This document shows positions 34,628-42,365 of a stretch of DNA of 64,000 nucleotides, piece after piece. The position numbers and the translations under genes are program-made. This stretch comes from Bacillota bacterium. GTDB lineage: Bacteria > Bacillota > Clostridia > DSM-8532. The stretch's first letter is position 1. The number at the start of each line of letters is the position of its first letter. Location of the stretch: NCBI GenBank assembly GCA_023415825.1, contig JAEZJF010000022.1, forward strand, positions 310,001 through 374,000, given 5' to 3'. Below the pieces are notes generated by a model. The model was given only the letters and a program-made list of their open reading frames with translations, had not been told where the DNA came from and did not search any database.

Positions 34628-36019
34628 ATGAAAAAACAAGTCTTAGCATTGTTCCTGGTACTTATCATGGTTGCCTCAGTGCTTGTCGGCTGTGGCGGCA
34701 CGCCACCGACCACAACTCCGTCCGGCAGTGCCACACCCACTCCCACCGCTACAGGGGGAGGAACCCCTGCGCTTTCCGGTAACCTGGAAGTTGCAGTATT
34801 CTCAAACGGTGAACTGATGGATCAATTTTGGAACACAGCGGTAAAAGAATTTAACGCTCTTTACCCTGATGTGAAGGTAACTCTGGTTGCCAACCCCAAG
34901 ATCGAAGAGTCTATGAGACCTCGTATTGTTTCCGGAAATACCCCTGATGTTTACTACATGGGCGGTTCCGCCAACATGGATGAGGCTTCCCTTACTGCTG
35001 ACGGCAAGTTCATGAAGCTCAATGATTTCCTTAACACATCAGAGGCCATAGGCTATGAAGGCCTTTTAAAGGACAATCTGGCTGCGCAGATATTCAACAA
35101 ATCGGGCGACGACATCTACGGAATGGCCTTTGCATATGGTGTATGGGGTTATTACTACAATGCAGCTATGACTGAAAAATACGGTTGGAAAGCTCCAAGC
35201 AACTGGGAGGAATTCGCCGAATTGGCCCCCAAAATAAAGGCTGAAGGCATCTATCCTATTATCCACCAGGGAAAATATCCTGACTACATGGGCTATGGCC
35301 TCATGCAGCCCGGTATCGCTAGCATGGGTGGTAGAGAGCAGCTTGTTAAGATGGCTAATCTTGATGCCAGCGCTTACCGTTCTGATGTTGTACTTAACGC
35401 CTATAAGAAATATGAAGTTATTCGTGACAACGATTGGGCTCCAAAGAGCGCTCTTTCTCTGACTCATACCGAGGCTCAAATGGAATGGCTTCTGGGAAAA
35501 GCCTTCATCATTCCTTGCGGCAACTGGCTTGAGGGTGAGATGGCTGCCGACATTCCGGACGACTTCAAAATGGGTTTCATGCCCAGCTTCTGGTTTGAAG
35601 GAGATAAGACGCCCACATACGTAGCTAATTCTGCAAGAATTTCCATATTCCAAGGTTCAAAGAACCCTGAAGCTGCCAAAGCTTTTCTACAGGTGCTTTT
35701 CTCCAAGAATATGACCAAAGCCATTGTTGAATGCGGTATGGGTATTCCTGCCGTTAAGGATACATTGGAAGGTATGGAATTGTCCCCCTCCAACCAGGCA
35801 GTTGTGAACCAGACTTCGGCTGGTGAGGCTGTTGTTATCAACGAAGTAGGCGGCTCCGGAAACTTCGAGCCCTATGGCGAGCAGAGAACCGCTACCACTA
35901 ACAACATAGCAGCCATTCTGGGTGGACAGAAGTCTGCTGCACAGGCTGTTGAGGACATTGCCAAAGAAATTGAAAGAATATTCAATGATTCTTCTATTAC
36001 CAAGGTTCCAATTTCCTAA
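34628..36019 (+). CDS. Sugar ABC transporter substrate-binding lipoprotein
   Basis: 463 residues of solute-binding family 1. The lipobox VLVGCGG puts the acylated Cys near residue 22. A Thr/Pro-rich linker (about 27-45) is followed by a two-lobed binding domain with the FNALYPDVKVTLV and GNTPDVYYMGG motifs common to oligosaccharide binders. It is the first gene of an operon with two permeases and a putative glycosidase. AGGAGG precedes ATG 34628. A hairpin follows its stop, probably keeping its message more abundant than that of the permeases. Confidence 0.9.
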   Translation: MKKQVLALFLVLIMVASVLVGCGGTPPTTTPSGSATPTPTATGGGTPALSGNLEVAVFSNGELMDQFWNTAVKEFNALYPDVKVTLVANPKIEESMRPRIVSGNTPDVYYMGGSANMDEASLTADGKFMKLNDFLNTSEAIGYEGLLKDNLAAQIFNKSGDDIYGMAFAYGVWGYYYNAAMTEKYGWKAPSNWEEFAELAPKIKAEGIYPIIHQGKYPDYMGYGLMQPGIASMGGREQLVKMANLDASAYRSDVVLNAYKKYEVIRDNDWAPKSALSLTHTEAQMEWLLGKAFIIPCGNWLEGEMAADIPDDFKMGFMPSFWFEGDKTPTYVANSARISIFQGSKNPEAAKAFLQVLFSKNMTKAIVECGMGIPAVKDTLEGMELSPSNQAVVNQTSAGEAVVINEVGGSGNFEPYGEQRTATTNNIAAILGGQKSAAQAVEDIAKEIERIFNDSSITKVPIS

Positions 36020-36034
36020 TGTCGTTATGGCTAT

Positions 36035-36083
36035 GGAGAGTGCGTGGAAATCCGCAGGGAGTGTCAGGCACTCTCCTTTCTTA
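36035..36083 (+). terminator. Hairpin between binding-protein and permease genes
   Basis: GGAGAGTGC (36035-36043) pairs with GCACTCTCC (36068-36076) and is followed by TTTCTT. A partial terminator or mRNA-stabilising hairpin would explain higher binding-protein levels. Confidence 0.65.
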
Positions 36084-36124
36084 TTCTGAGTGACCAAATT
36101 CTCTTACGACGAGGGGGGGACATT

Positions 36125-37018
36125 ATGAAGAGAGTACTCAATGCAAGAAGCGTTTTTATCTTTATGTTTACCGTTCCTACGTTGGCTCTGTTTTCGATCT
36201 TTGTACTGGTGCCCATTCTAAACGGGCTCTACTACAGCTTTTGCCAATGGAACGGCCTTTCCACCAATATAAAATTTATAGGCCTGGACAACTATAAACG
36301 TCTGATTGCCGATCCCATCGTCTGGAAGGCATTAGGCAATGATTTGAAGATAGCAGCCATTCGTCTGGTGTTCACCGTTATCCTGTCCCTAGGCGGCGCC
36401 ATGCTGCTCACCAGAGCCCATGTGTTTTTTAATAAATTCTTCCGAAATGTATTATTTTTTCCGGTCATGCTGTCGGTGGTGGTTATCAGCAATATTTGGA
36501 TGATGATGTATAACCCAAGCTTTGGCGTGGTCACCACCGTTTTAAAGGCTGTCGGGATTCGGACCCCGGACGGCGGCTGGCTCGGCGATTTTACAACTGC
36601 GCTTAATGCCACTATTCCTCCGGCTATTTGGTGCTCGGTAGGCTTCTATATGATCATTTTTATATCGGCCATTGAGACCATTCCGGCAGAGCTTTTTGAG
36701 TCGGCCACCATTGATGGTGCATCCACTTTAAAGCAAACCACCAAGATTATTCTGCCGTTACTCCAGCCGCAGATCAATTTCTGCGTGATTTACTCAACCA
36801 TATCGTCCATGAACGGGTCCTTTCTGTTTGTCAAGCTGTTGACCAACGGTGGACCGAACAACGCGTCCGAGGTAATGGGAACCTATATGTCGACCAATGC
36901 CTTTACTTATCACCAGTTTGGATATGCCACTGCCATTGCGACGCTTATTCTGCTAACAACGCTTTTGCTGTCGGGAGTTTTGAACAAAATATTCAAAGCT
37001 CAGGCATACGAATTCTAA
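36125..37018 (+). CDS. Sugar ABC transporter permease (MalF/UgpA type)
   Basis: 297 residues, six membrane helices. The ABC-binding EAA loop is present in the form ELFESATIDGASTLKQTTKIILPLL (about 194-218). ATG 36125 follows GAGGGGGGG. It forms the heteromeric channel with the next gene. No ATPase is encoded in the operon, as is usual for Firmicute sugar importers that share an MsmX-type ATPase. Confidence 0.9.
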   Translation: MKRVLNARSVFIFMFTVPTLALFSIFVLVPILNGLYYSFCQWNGLSTNIKFIGLDNYKRLIADPIVWKALGNDLKIAAIRLVFTVILSLGGAMLLTRAHVFFNKFFRNVLFFPVMLSVVVISNIWMMMYNPSFGVVTTVLKAVGIRTPDGGWLGDFTTALNATIPPAIWCSVGFYMIIFISAIETIPAELFESATIDGASTLKQTTKIILPLLQPQINFCVIYSTISSMNGSFLFVKLLTNGGPNNASEVMGTYMSTNAFTYHQFGYATAIATLILLTTLLLSGVLNKIFKAQAYEF

Positions 37019-37029
37019 GGGGGTGCAGC

Positions 37030-37893
37030 ATGATGAAAGCAAATAAGAAGCGAAGTATAAGAAAAAATATAACAGCTTTATCGGTGGTTTCAACACTTGT
37101 CCTGAGTATTGCTGCACTGGCTGTTATTTTCCCGTTGATATGGGTTTTTCTGACCTCACTTAAGACCAATAAGGATTTTTACGCCAATGTCTGGGGCCTG
37201 CCCAAGGAATGGATGTGGAGCAATTATGTCCGGGCGTGGGAGAAAGCAAACATCGGCCAGGCGTCCATCAACAGTATTATAGTAACCTTGTCCTCGCTGG
37301 CGCTGGGGCTTACCTGCTCCACCACAACAGCTTATGTCCTTGCCCGGTTTAAGTTCCGGTTCAGGGGCCTGCTTCGGGGCGTGTATCTGGCAGCCATTAT
37401 GGTTCCAAGTATCATTTCCCTGATTCCTCAGTACTTTCAGCTCATTAACCTGAATATGCTGGATTCCCAATTAGGCCTCATATTAGTTTATGCCCTGTCA
37501 TCCCTTCCCTTTGCCTCCTTCATTCTCTATGGCTTTTTCCTTACTTTGCCTCATGAGATTGAAGAAGCTGCTCTTATGGATGGCGCTGGCTACAGCAGAA
37601 CCTTCTTTCAAATTATGCTTCCGTTGGCACAACCGGGTATTGTTACAGTGCTGGTTATAAACTTCATTGATTACTGGAACGAGTATTTTAAGGCCATGAC
37701 CTATATTTCCACTCCACAGAAGTTTACCATCCCTGTGGGTCTTGTGGTATTCACCCAGCAGTCCCAGTACAGGATCGACTGGGGTGCGCTGATGGCCAGT
37801 AATATCATTTTGATTGTACCTACTATGATTGTGTATATGGTGTTTCAGAATTCCATACAGAAGGGTTTAACAGCAGGCGCGGTTAAAGGATAG
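37030..37893 (+). CDS. Sugar ABC transporter permease (MalG/UgpE type)
   Basis: 287 residues, six helices. The EAA loop is EIEEAALMDGAGYSRTFFQIMLPLA, and the C-terminus has the conserved FQNSIQKGLTAGAVKG ending. It starts 11 bases after the first permease, behind AAGGGGG; a second ATG follows at once at 37033. It is the partner of the preceding permease. Confidence 0.9.
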   Translation: MMKANKKRSIRKNITALSVVSTLVLSIAALAVIFPLIWVFLTSLKTNKDFYANVWGLPKEWMWSNYVRAWEKANIGQASINSIIVTLSSLALGLTCSTTTAYVLARFKFRFRGLLRGVYLAAIMVPSIISLIPQYFQLINLNMLDSQLGLILVYALSSLPFASFILYGFFLTLPHEIEEAALMDGAGYSRTFFQIMLPLAQPGIVTVLVINFIDYWNEYFKAMTYISTPQKFTIPVGLVVFTQQSQYRIDWGALMASNIILIVPTMIVYMVFQNSIQKGLTAGAVKG

Positions 37894-37901
37894 GAATTAT
37901 T

Positions 37902-40301
37902 ATGAGTAATTTAGTAGAATTTCGGGATTATAAAGTTACTTTTTCAAAAGAAACCGGGGGGTTTCCGGAGAAAATCAGCCTCAAGCTAAGGGGCAATGAA
38001 ACTCAGGATGTGGTTGTCAGCAAATTGCCGTGGCTTGGAATTACATTGGGAAGCGGTGTAAAGGCATATCCCTGCTTACCCGAAGGATATGAGCCCAAAA
38101 GACAGGACTTGGAGGACAGGGTTCTTCTGGATTACTGGAATATTCCCTGGCGTACTGAAACGGGAGAAGAATTGGAGCAGTGGTTTTTGAACCTCTCTTA
38201 TGATTTTTGTGCGGACGGAGTAGGCTTTGTACGGATGTTTTTTACTACTGTTACGCTGTCTCTGCCTGATATTTGCGGGTTTAAGCTTACCGCGCCCATG
38301 AACTTCAGAAGATTGGATGATGTGACATACGGTTATTGGCAGCGCCCTGCCGATGTCACCAGCAGTACCATTCAAGCCATCAATTCCTTCGTAAGAAATG
38401 CTACCGAAAAAGTTGACAAGGTCTTTGAACGGACCATTGTTCCTCTTATCGGCTTTGACTATGGTCGACTGGGTAAGCCGTCACGGCATATTGAATGGAT
38501 GCTTGAAGGCCAGAACTCTTTGAGCGCTGATCATTTTAATACCCGCACCGCTTTGACCTGGCAGGACGGGAGTCCCGTTGTTGAATGGGAGTTTGCTGAC
38601 AAGCTTGTTTCATCCCAGGAGCGTCCCTATCAGTGGCGAAACCAGTTGGGATTTGTGCTGGGGCAGACGCCTAAGGTGCGTCAAAAGGCTCCTTTGAGGA
38701 TGTACCATCATTTAGATTTATATGACAGATTTCCAACAGAAAAGCAGATAGAAAAAATGGCCGACGAGGGTGCCAATGCACTTATCTTGCATGAGGGCTG
38801 GAGAACCGACATGCAAAACGGCGGCGTCCCCTACAATCCCGATGCTTTTGCCCAAGTGGTGGAGGTCTGCCACCGAAGGGACATCCGGATCATGCCGTAT
38901 ATCCGTGGCAACGAACCTTCAGTGCGGGAGGATCTGGCCAATTGGTTCAATACCATTCTTAAAAAGGACTATGACGGACTTTATGCCGATTACGGCGGAC
39001 CTGTCCATTATTTCTATAAAGATGAGAATTATCCGGGCGGACGTTTTGCGTTCAAAGAGCATTATTTGAAAATGAAAGAGCTTAAGGAGCAGACCATAGG
39101 CAAGGATGGACTATTTGTACTGCATACCGGTCCATTCTTTTCCGGCTCTGTTCTAGGCTCCATCATTGACGGCTATACCGCAGGTGAGGGCGAGAAGGGC
39201 ATTATGCTTTCATCCAGAAGGGAAAATGCATATTTCAGCGAGTCCACCATGGGTCCTGGTGCCCTGTGGACGGCGGCATTCCCTGATTACAAAACAAAGA
39301 AGATACTACCCTATATGGCCAATTTGGGCCAATATCCCCATGTATCTCTGGGTGTGCAGATAAAATCCTCATCCCTGGCTCATCCAAGCGAGCCCGGTAA
39401 TGTCACCTTTGCCCGTCCGCTCTGGAAGCTGTATGGCCTTATGGACAAGGAGAGGAATGTACAGTTTTCCAATGACATCTGCTACCCCGGGGCAATTGAG
39501 TGTGACAGTGATCAGACAGGTGCTGCTGTTTTCGGTATGGAGGATGGCGCACAGCTTATAGTGATCTCCAATTTTAGAGATACTGAAGCTCGTTACATGG
39601 TATCAGTGGATTTCAAAGCCTTAGGCATAGATACTACCGGAAAAAACTGCTCCCGAATGCTCGTTGGTTTAGAAGGCTGCGATATCATTCCCTGTGAGCT
39701 AAAAGATGAATTTAAGGCCACCTTGCCTGCTTACGGTATAACAGGATATCTTATTTATGAGCAAAACGAAAAATGGGAGAAGCGTATCAATGAATTCCTA
39801 AAACCCTATCCTCAGCCTGAAGCCGAAGAAAAAGCCTACCTAGAGAGCGTTGAAGCCATGAAAAAGAGCCGCTTTGAGGCGACGCCCTCCAGGGAGCTGT
39901 ATTTGAAGGTAAGGGTTCCGACCATCGCTTTGAACTGGGAGGATGATGTCTGGTGGGATTTATACAATTCCTCCTACGAATTGTACGTAACGCCCGAAGG
40001 TGGAGCAAAAACGCTCCTTGGCTTTGTGGGCAAGAACGGCTTTACCAAGGTGCGCCCTGAGGGTGCTACCATCCTTTGGCCGGGCAAGGAAACACCTCTC
40101 ATACCCCTTGCTGAAATCCTGCCCAGGGGAAAGAGCCTGGTGGAGCTTCGTGTCAATCATCTGGGAGAGGATTTTTACTCCTTCATTGAGGCCACCCTTT
40201 ACGAGGACAGAGAGGGCAGAATGAATCCCAGAGAAATAGTGTATATGAGCGAACTGGATGCCGACAGGGCTCGGCTGACCTTTGCTGTGGATTTACGATA
40301 G
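37902..40301 (+). CDS. Large cytoplasmic putative glycoside hydrolase, family not recognised
   Basis: 799 residues without a signal peptide. An N-terminal beta-rich domain (about 1-270) precedes a barrel-like middle (about 275-600). The middle shows ANALILHEGWR, IRIMPYIRGNE, YDGLYADYGGP (a likely catalytic Asp at a strand end) and LHTGPFF, a pattern reminiscent of clan-D-like barrels. A C-terminal beta domain and an all-beta tail complete it. It starts eight bases after the permease gene, so it should act on the imported sugar. No established GH family could be assigned by eye. The stop is followed by an intrinsic terminator, making it the last gene of the LacI-linked operon. Confidence 0.6.
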   Translation: MSNLVEFRDYKVTFSKETGGFPEKISLKLRGNETQDVVVSKLPWLGITLGSGVKAYPCLPEGYEPKRQDLEDRVLLDYWNIPWRTETGEELEQWFLNLSYDFCADGVGFVRMFFTTVTLSLPDICGFKLTAPMNFRRLDDVTYGYWQRPADVTSSTIQAINSFVRNATEKVDKVFERTIVPLIGFDYGRLGKPSRHIEWMLEGQNSLSADHFNTRTALTWQDGSPVVEWEFADKLVSSQERPYQWRNQLGFVLGQTPKVRQKAPLRMYHHLDLYDRFPTEKQIEKMADEGANALILHEGWRTDMQNGGVPYNPDAFAQVVEVCHRRDIRIMPYIRGNEPSVREDLANWFNTILKKDYDGLYADYGGPVHYFYKDENYPGGRFAFKEHYLKMKELKEQTIGKDGLFVLHTGPFFSGSVLGSIIDGYTAGEGEKGIMLSSRRENAYFSESTMGPGALWTAAFPDYKTKKILPYMANLGQYPHVSLGVQIKSSSLAHPSEPGNVTFARPLWKLYGLMDKERNVQFSNDICYPGAIECDSDQTGAAVFGMEDGAQLIVISNFRDTEARYMVSVDFKALGIDTTGKNCSRMLVGLEGCDIIPCELKDEFKATLPAYGITGYLIYEQNEKWEKRINEFLKPYPQPEAEEKAYLESVEAMKKSRFEATPSRELYLKVRVPTIALNWEDDVWWDLYNSSYELYVTPEGGAKTLLGFVGKNGFTKVRPEGATILWPGKETPLIPLAEILPRGKSLVELRVNHLGEDFYSFIEATLYEDREGRMNPREIVYMSELDADRARLTFAVDLR

Positions 40302-40348
40302 AAAAATAGTTCGATAGTAAAAACGTTTCTTCATGATAAACTTATTTT

Positions 40349-40378
40349 CCGCTTACCGATTGGTAGGCGGATTTTTTT
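40349..40378 (+). terminator. Intrinsic terminator of the sugar operon (twin copy 1)
   Basis: CCGCTTACC-GATT-GGTAGGCGG with one G-T pair, followed by A and seven T. A near-identical stem recurs at 42229. Confidence 0.9.
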
Positions 40379-40465
40379 GCTTAATAATTGGAATTGCGTG
40401 GTAATACTTAAAATAAGTCCAAATTTAGAGATATAAGGTATAATGATAAAGAAGAGGAGATCGCT

Positions 40466-42205
40466 ATGAAAAGTAAGGTGGTTATTGCAATTATCCTGGT
40501 TTTTACCATGCTCCAGTCTCTTTTTGTTCCGGTTATAGGCCAATCAGCTGTATTACATACCAATGAGGCCACGATTTTACAGCAAATCGGTCTTATGGCG
40601 GGTGGTTTAAAGGACCAGAACCTGGGCGGTGAAATGTCAAGATTACAAGGGCTCATCTTTGCCATAAGGGCATCAGGAAAAGCAGGTGTTGCCGAGGCCA
40701 TGACCGATTCGGAAGTCAATGCTCAGCTATCAAAATTTATTGACAGCGGAAATATCCCGACCTATGGGAAGAAGTATGTGGCCTATGCCGTTGTCAACAA
40801 AATCACCCTAGGAATTGGAAACAATAAATTTGGAGCACTGGAGCCCATAAGTGGCACATCCTTTTTGGTCTTCCTTCTTAAAACAGGTATGGGTTATACA
40901 AGCGTCAATACTTCTAATGTGGTAGACATGGCGACAGAAGCTAGTGTCATCACAATTGCTCAGAAGGAAACTTATAAATCAAAGCCTGTTCTCGTCCGGG
41001 ATGATGCTGCCGTCATCTTATACAATGCGGTTCTTGGCGGTAAAAATGATGATGGGAAGAAATTTATTGACACATTGATAGAATCAGGTTTTGTGTCAAG
41101 GGAAACCTACCAAACTGCAATAGTTTCCACAAATGAATCGGATCCAGCACCTGCAGAGGATGAGCTAACGGTTGAGGAAATTGCTAAAAACGCTAACCAT
41201 ATTGTCATGCTTAAAAGCTTCGATATTTCAGGGAAACCAAAGTCATTGGGAAGCGGCTTTATTATTTCTACGGATGGTCAGATTGTCACCAACTATCACG
41301 TTATCGATTTTGCTTCCTCCATCACGGCAACCTTACAGGATGGTCAAACCTATAAAATCGAATCTGTTCTGGCCTATGATGTTGAGAAGGACCTAGCTGT
41401 TTTAAAGGCAACTGGACTTTCGCTAAAAAGTACCCTTACTTTGGGAAGCTCAAGCAATGTTTCTGTGGGTCAGGAAATCGTTGCAATCGGTAATCCTGAG
41501 GGTCTGGCCAATACTGTATCCACTGGCATTATAAGCAGTATTCGCCCTAATCAGGCACGCAATTCTAAAGATTTTCAGATATCGGCGCCTATATCCCACG
41601 GTTCAAGTGGAGGTCCGCTATTTAACATGAAAGGCGAAGTCATTGGAATCAATTATGCCGGTTTAGATGAAGGCCAAAACCTGAATTTCTCTATTCCTGT
41701 GGATGATCTCAAGCCCGTGCTACGAGCATTGAAAGCCAAGACTTTAAGCCAGGTCAAAAATGAGGTTCACCCGAAACCAAGCATTGAAGACCTTGGAGAC
41801 CTCATGTTTGAAAAGTATAGTATTATTGAAGTAGGCGGTTATACGCTTAGGTTGGACCATTACATGACAAAACTTGCAACGAAGGAAGAAAATACAATCT
41901 ATCATTACGTCGGAATTACTGACATTCAATCTGTAATCACCTACTATTTAATTATTGCAGAAGATAGCACATGCTTACGTTTAAATGAGATCACTACGCA
42001 AATGATGAAGGATGTTGCTGAATGGTATTCTGGTTATAATCAATATGGTGAAATAATAATATATTCATCCCTTGCCACTGAGCCGACGGCTGTATTTGAT
42101 GAAATTACTTATAACGAGGAAACCAAGCTTTGGGATGTCTGGGACTCACGTATTAGTTTTGACAAGTATGATGATAATTACGGATTTAGTGTTGATCGTG
42201 ACTAG
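40466..42205 (+). CDS. Secreted HtrA-like serine protease with SLH-like N-terminal region
   Basis: 579 residues. A signal peptide (about 1-26) is followed by divergent S-layer-homology-like repeats (about 35-215; ITLGIGNNKFGALEPISGTSFLVFL resembles the second half of an SLH motif). The trypsin-like S1C domain follows, with His278 in TNYHV, Asp309 in EKDLAVL and Ser381 in HGSSGGPLF. All three catalytic residues are present. There is no PDZ domain; instead a novel 170-residue C-terminal region ends the protein. It probably works at the cell surface in protein quality control or processing. It is a single-gene unit with terminators of almost the same sequence on both sides. Confidence 0.85.
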   Translation: MKSKVVIAIILVFTMLQSLFVPVIGQSAVLHTNEATILQQIGLMAGGLKDQNLGGEMSRLQGLIFAIRASGKAGVAEAMTDSEVNAQLSKFIDSGNIPTYGKKYVAYAVVNKITLGIGNNKFGALEPISGTSFLVFLLKTGMGYTSVNTSNVVDMATEASVITIAQKETYKSKPVLVRDDAAVILYNAVLGGKNDDGKKFIDTLIESGFVSRETYQTAIVSTNESDPAPAEDELTVEEIAKNANHIVMLKSFDISGKPKSLGSGFIISTDGQIVTNYHVIDFASSITATLQDGQTYKIESVLAYDVEKDLAVLKATGLSLKSTLTLGSSSNVSVGQEIVAIGNPEGLANTVSTGIISSIRPNQARNSKDFQISAPISHGSSGGPLFNMKGEVIGINYAGLDEGQNLNFSIPVDDLKPVLRALKAKTLSQVKNEVHPKPSIEDLGDLMFEKYSIIEVGGYTLRLDHYMTKLATKEENTIYHYVGITDIQSVITYYLIIAEDSTCLRLNEITTQMMKDVAEWYSGYNQYGEIIIYSSLATEPTAVFDEITYNEETKLWDVWDSRISFDKYDDNYGFSVDRD

Positions 42206-42228
42206 ATCATATTTAAAAGTAGAGTTAT

Positions 42229-42257
42229 CCCGCTTACCGAATGGTAGGCGGGTTCTT
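42229..42257 (+). terminator. Intrinsic terminator of the protease gene (twin copy 2)
   Basis: CCCGCTTACC-GA-A-TGGTAGGCGGG followed by TTCTTT. The 22-base core matches the stem at 40349-40370 at all but about one position. Confidence 0.85.
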
Positions 42258-42365
42258 TGGGTCAGGGCTCGTGGTACGTTTCAATAGATAAGAAGGGGCA
42301 TTTGGTAGTTTGATTGGGAAATAACATAAAATAATGCCAAACAGGACTTATTAATAGGAGGTCTT

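Noticed and set aside
35066..35653. 195-codon minus-strand frame
   Set aside because: Antisense to the sugar-binding lipoprotein gene, with no start signal; a shadow of the real coding frame.
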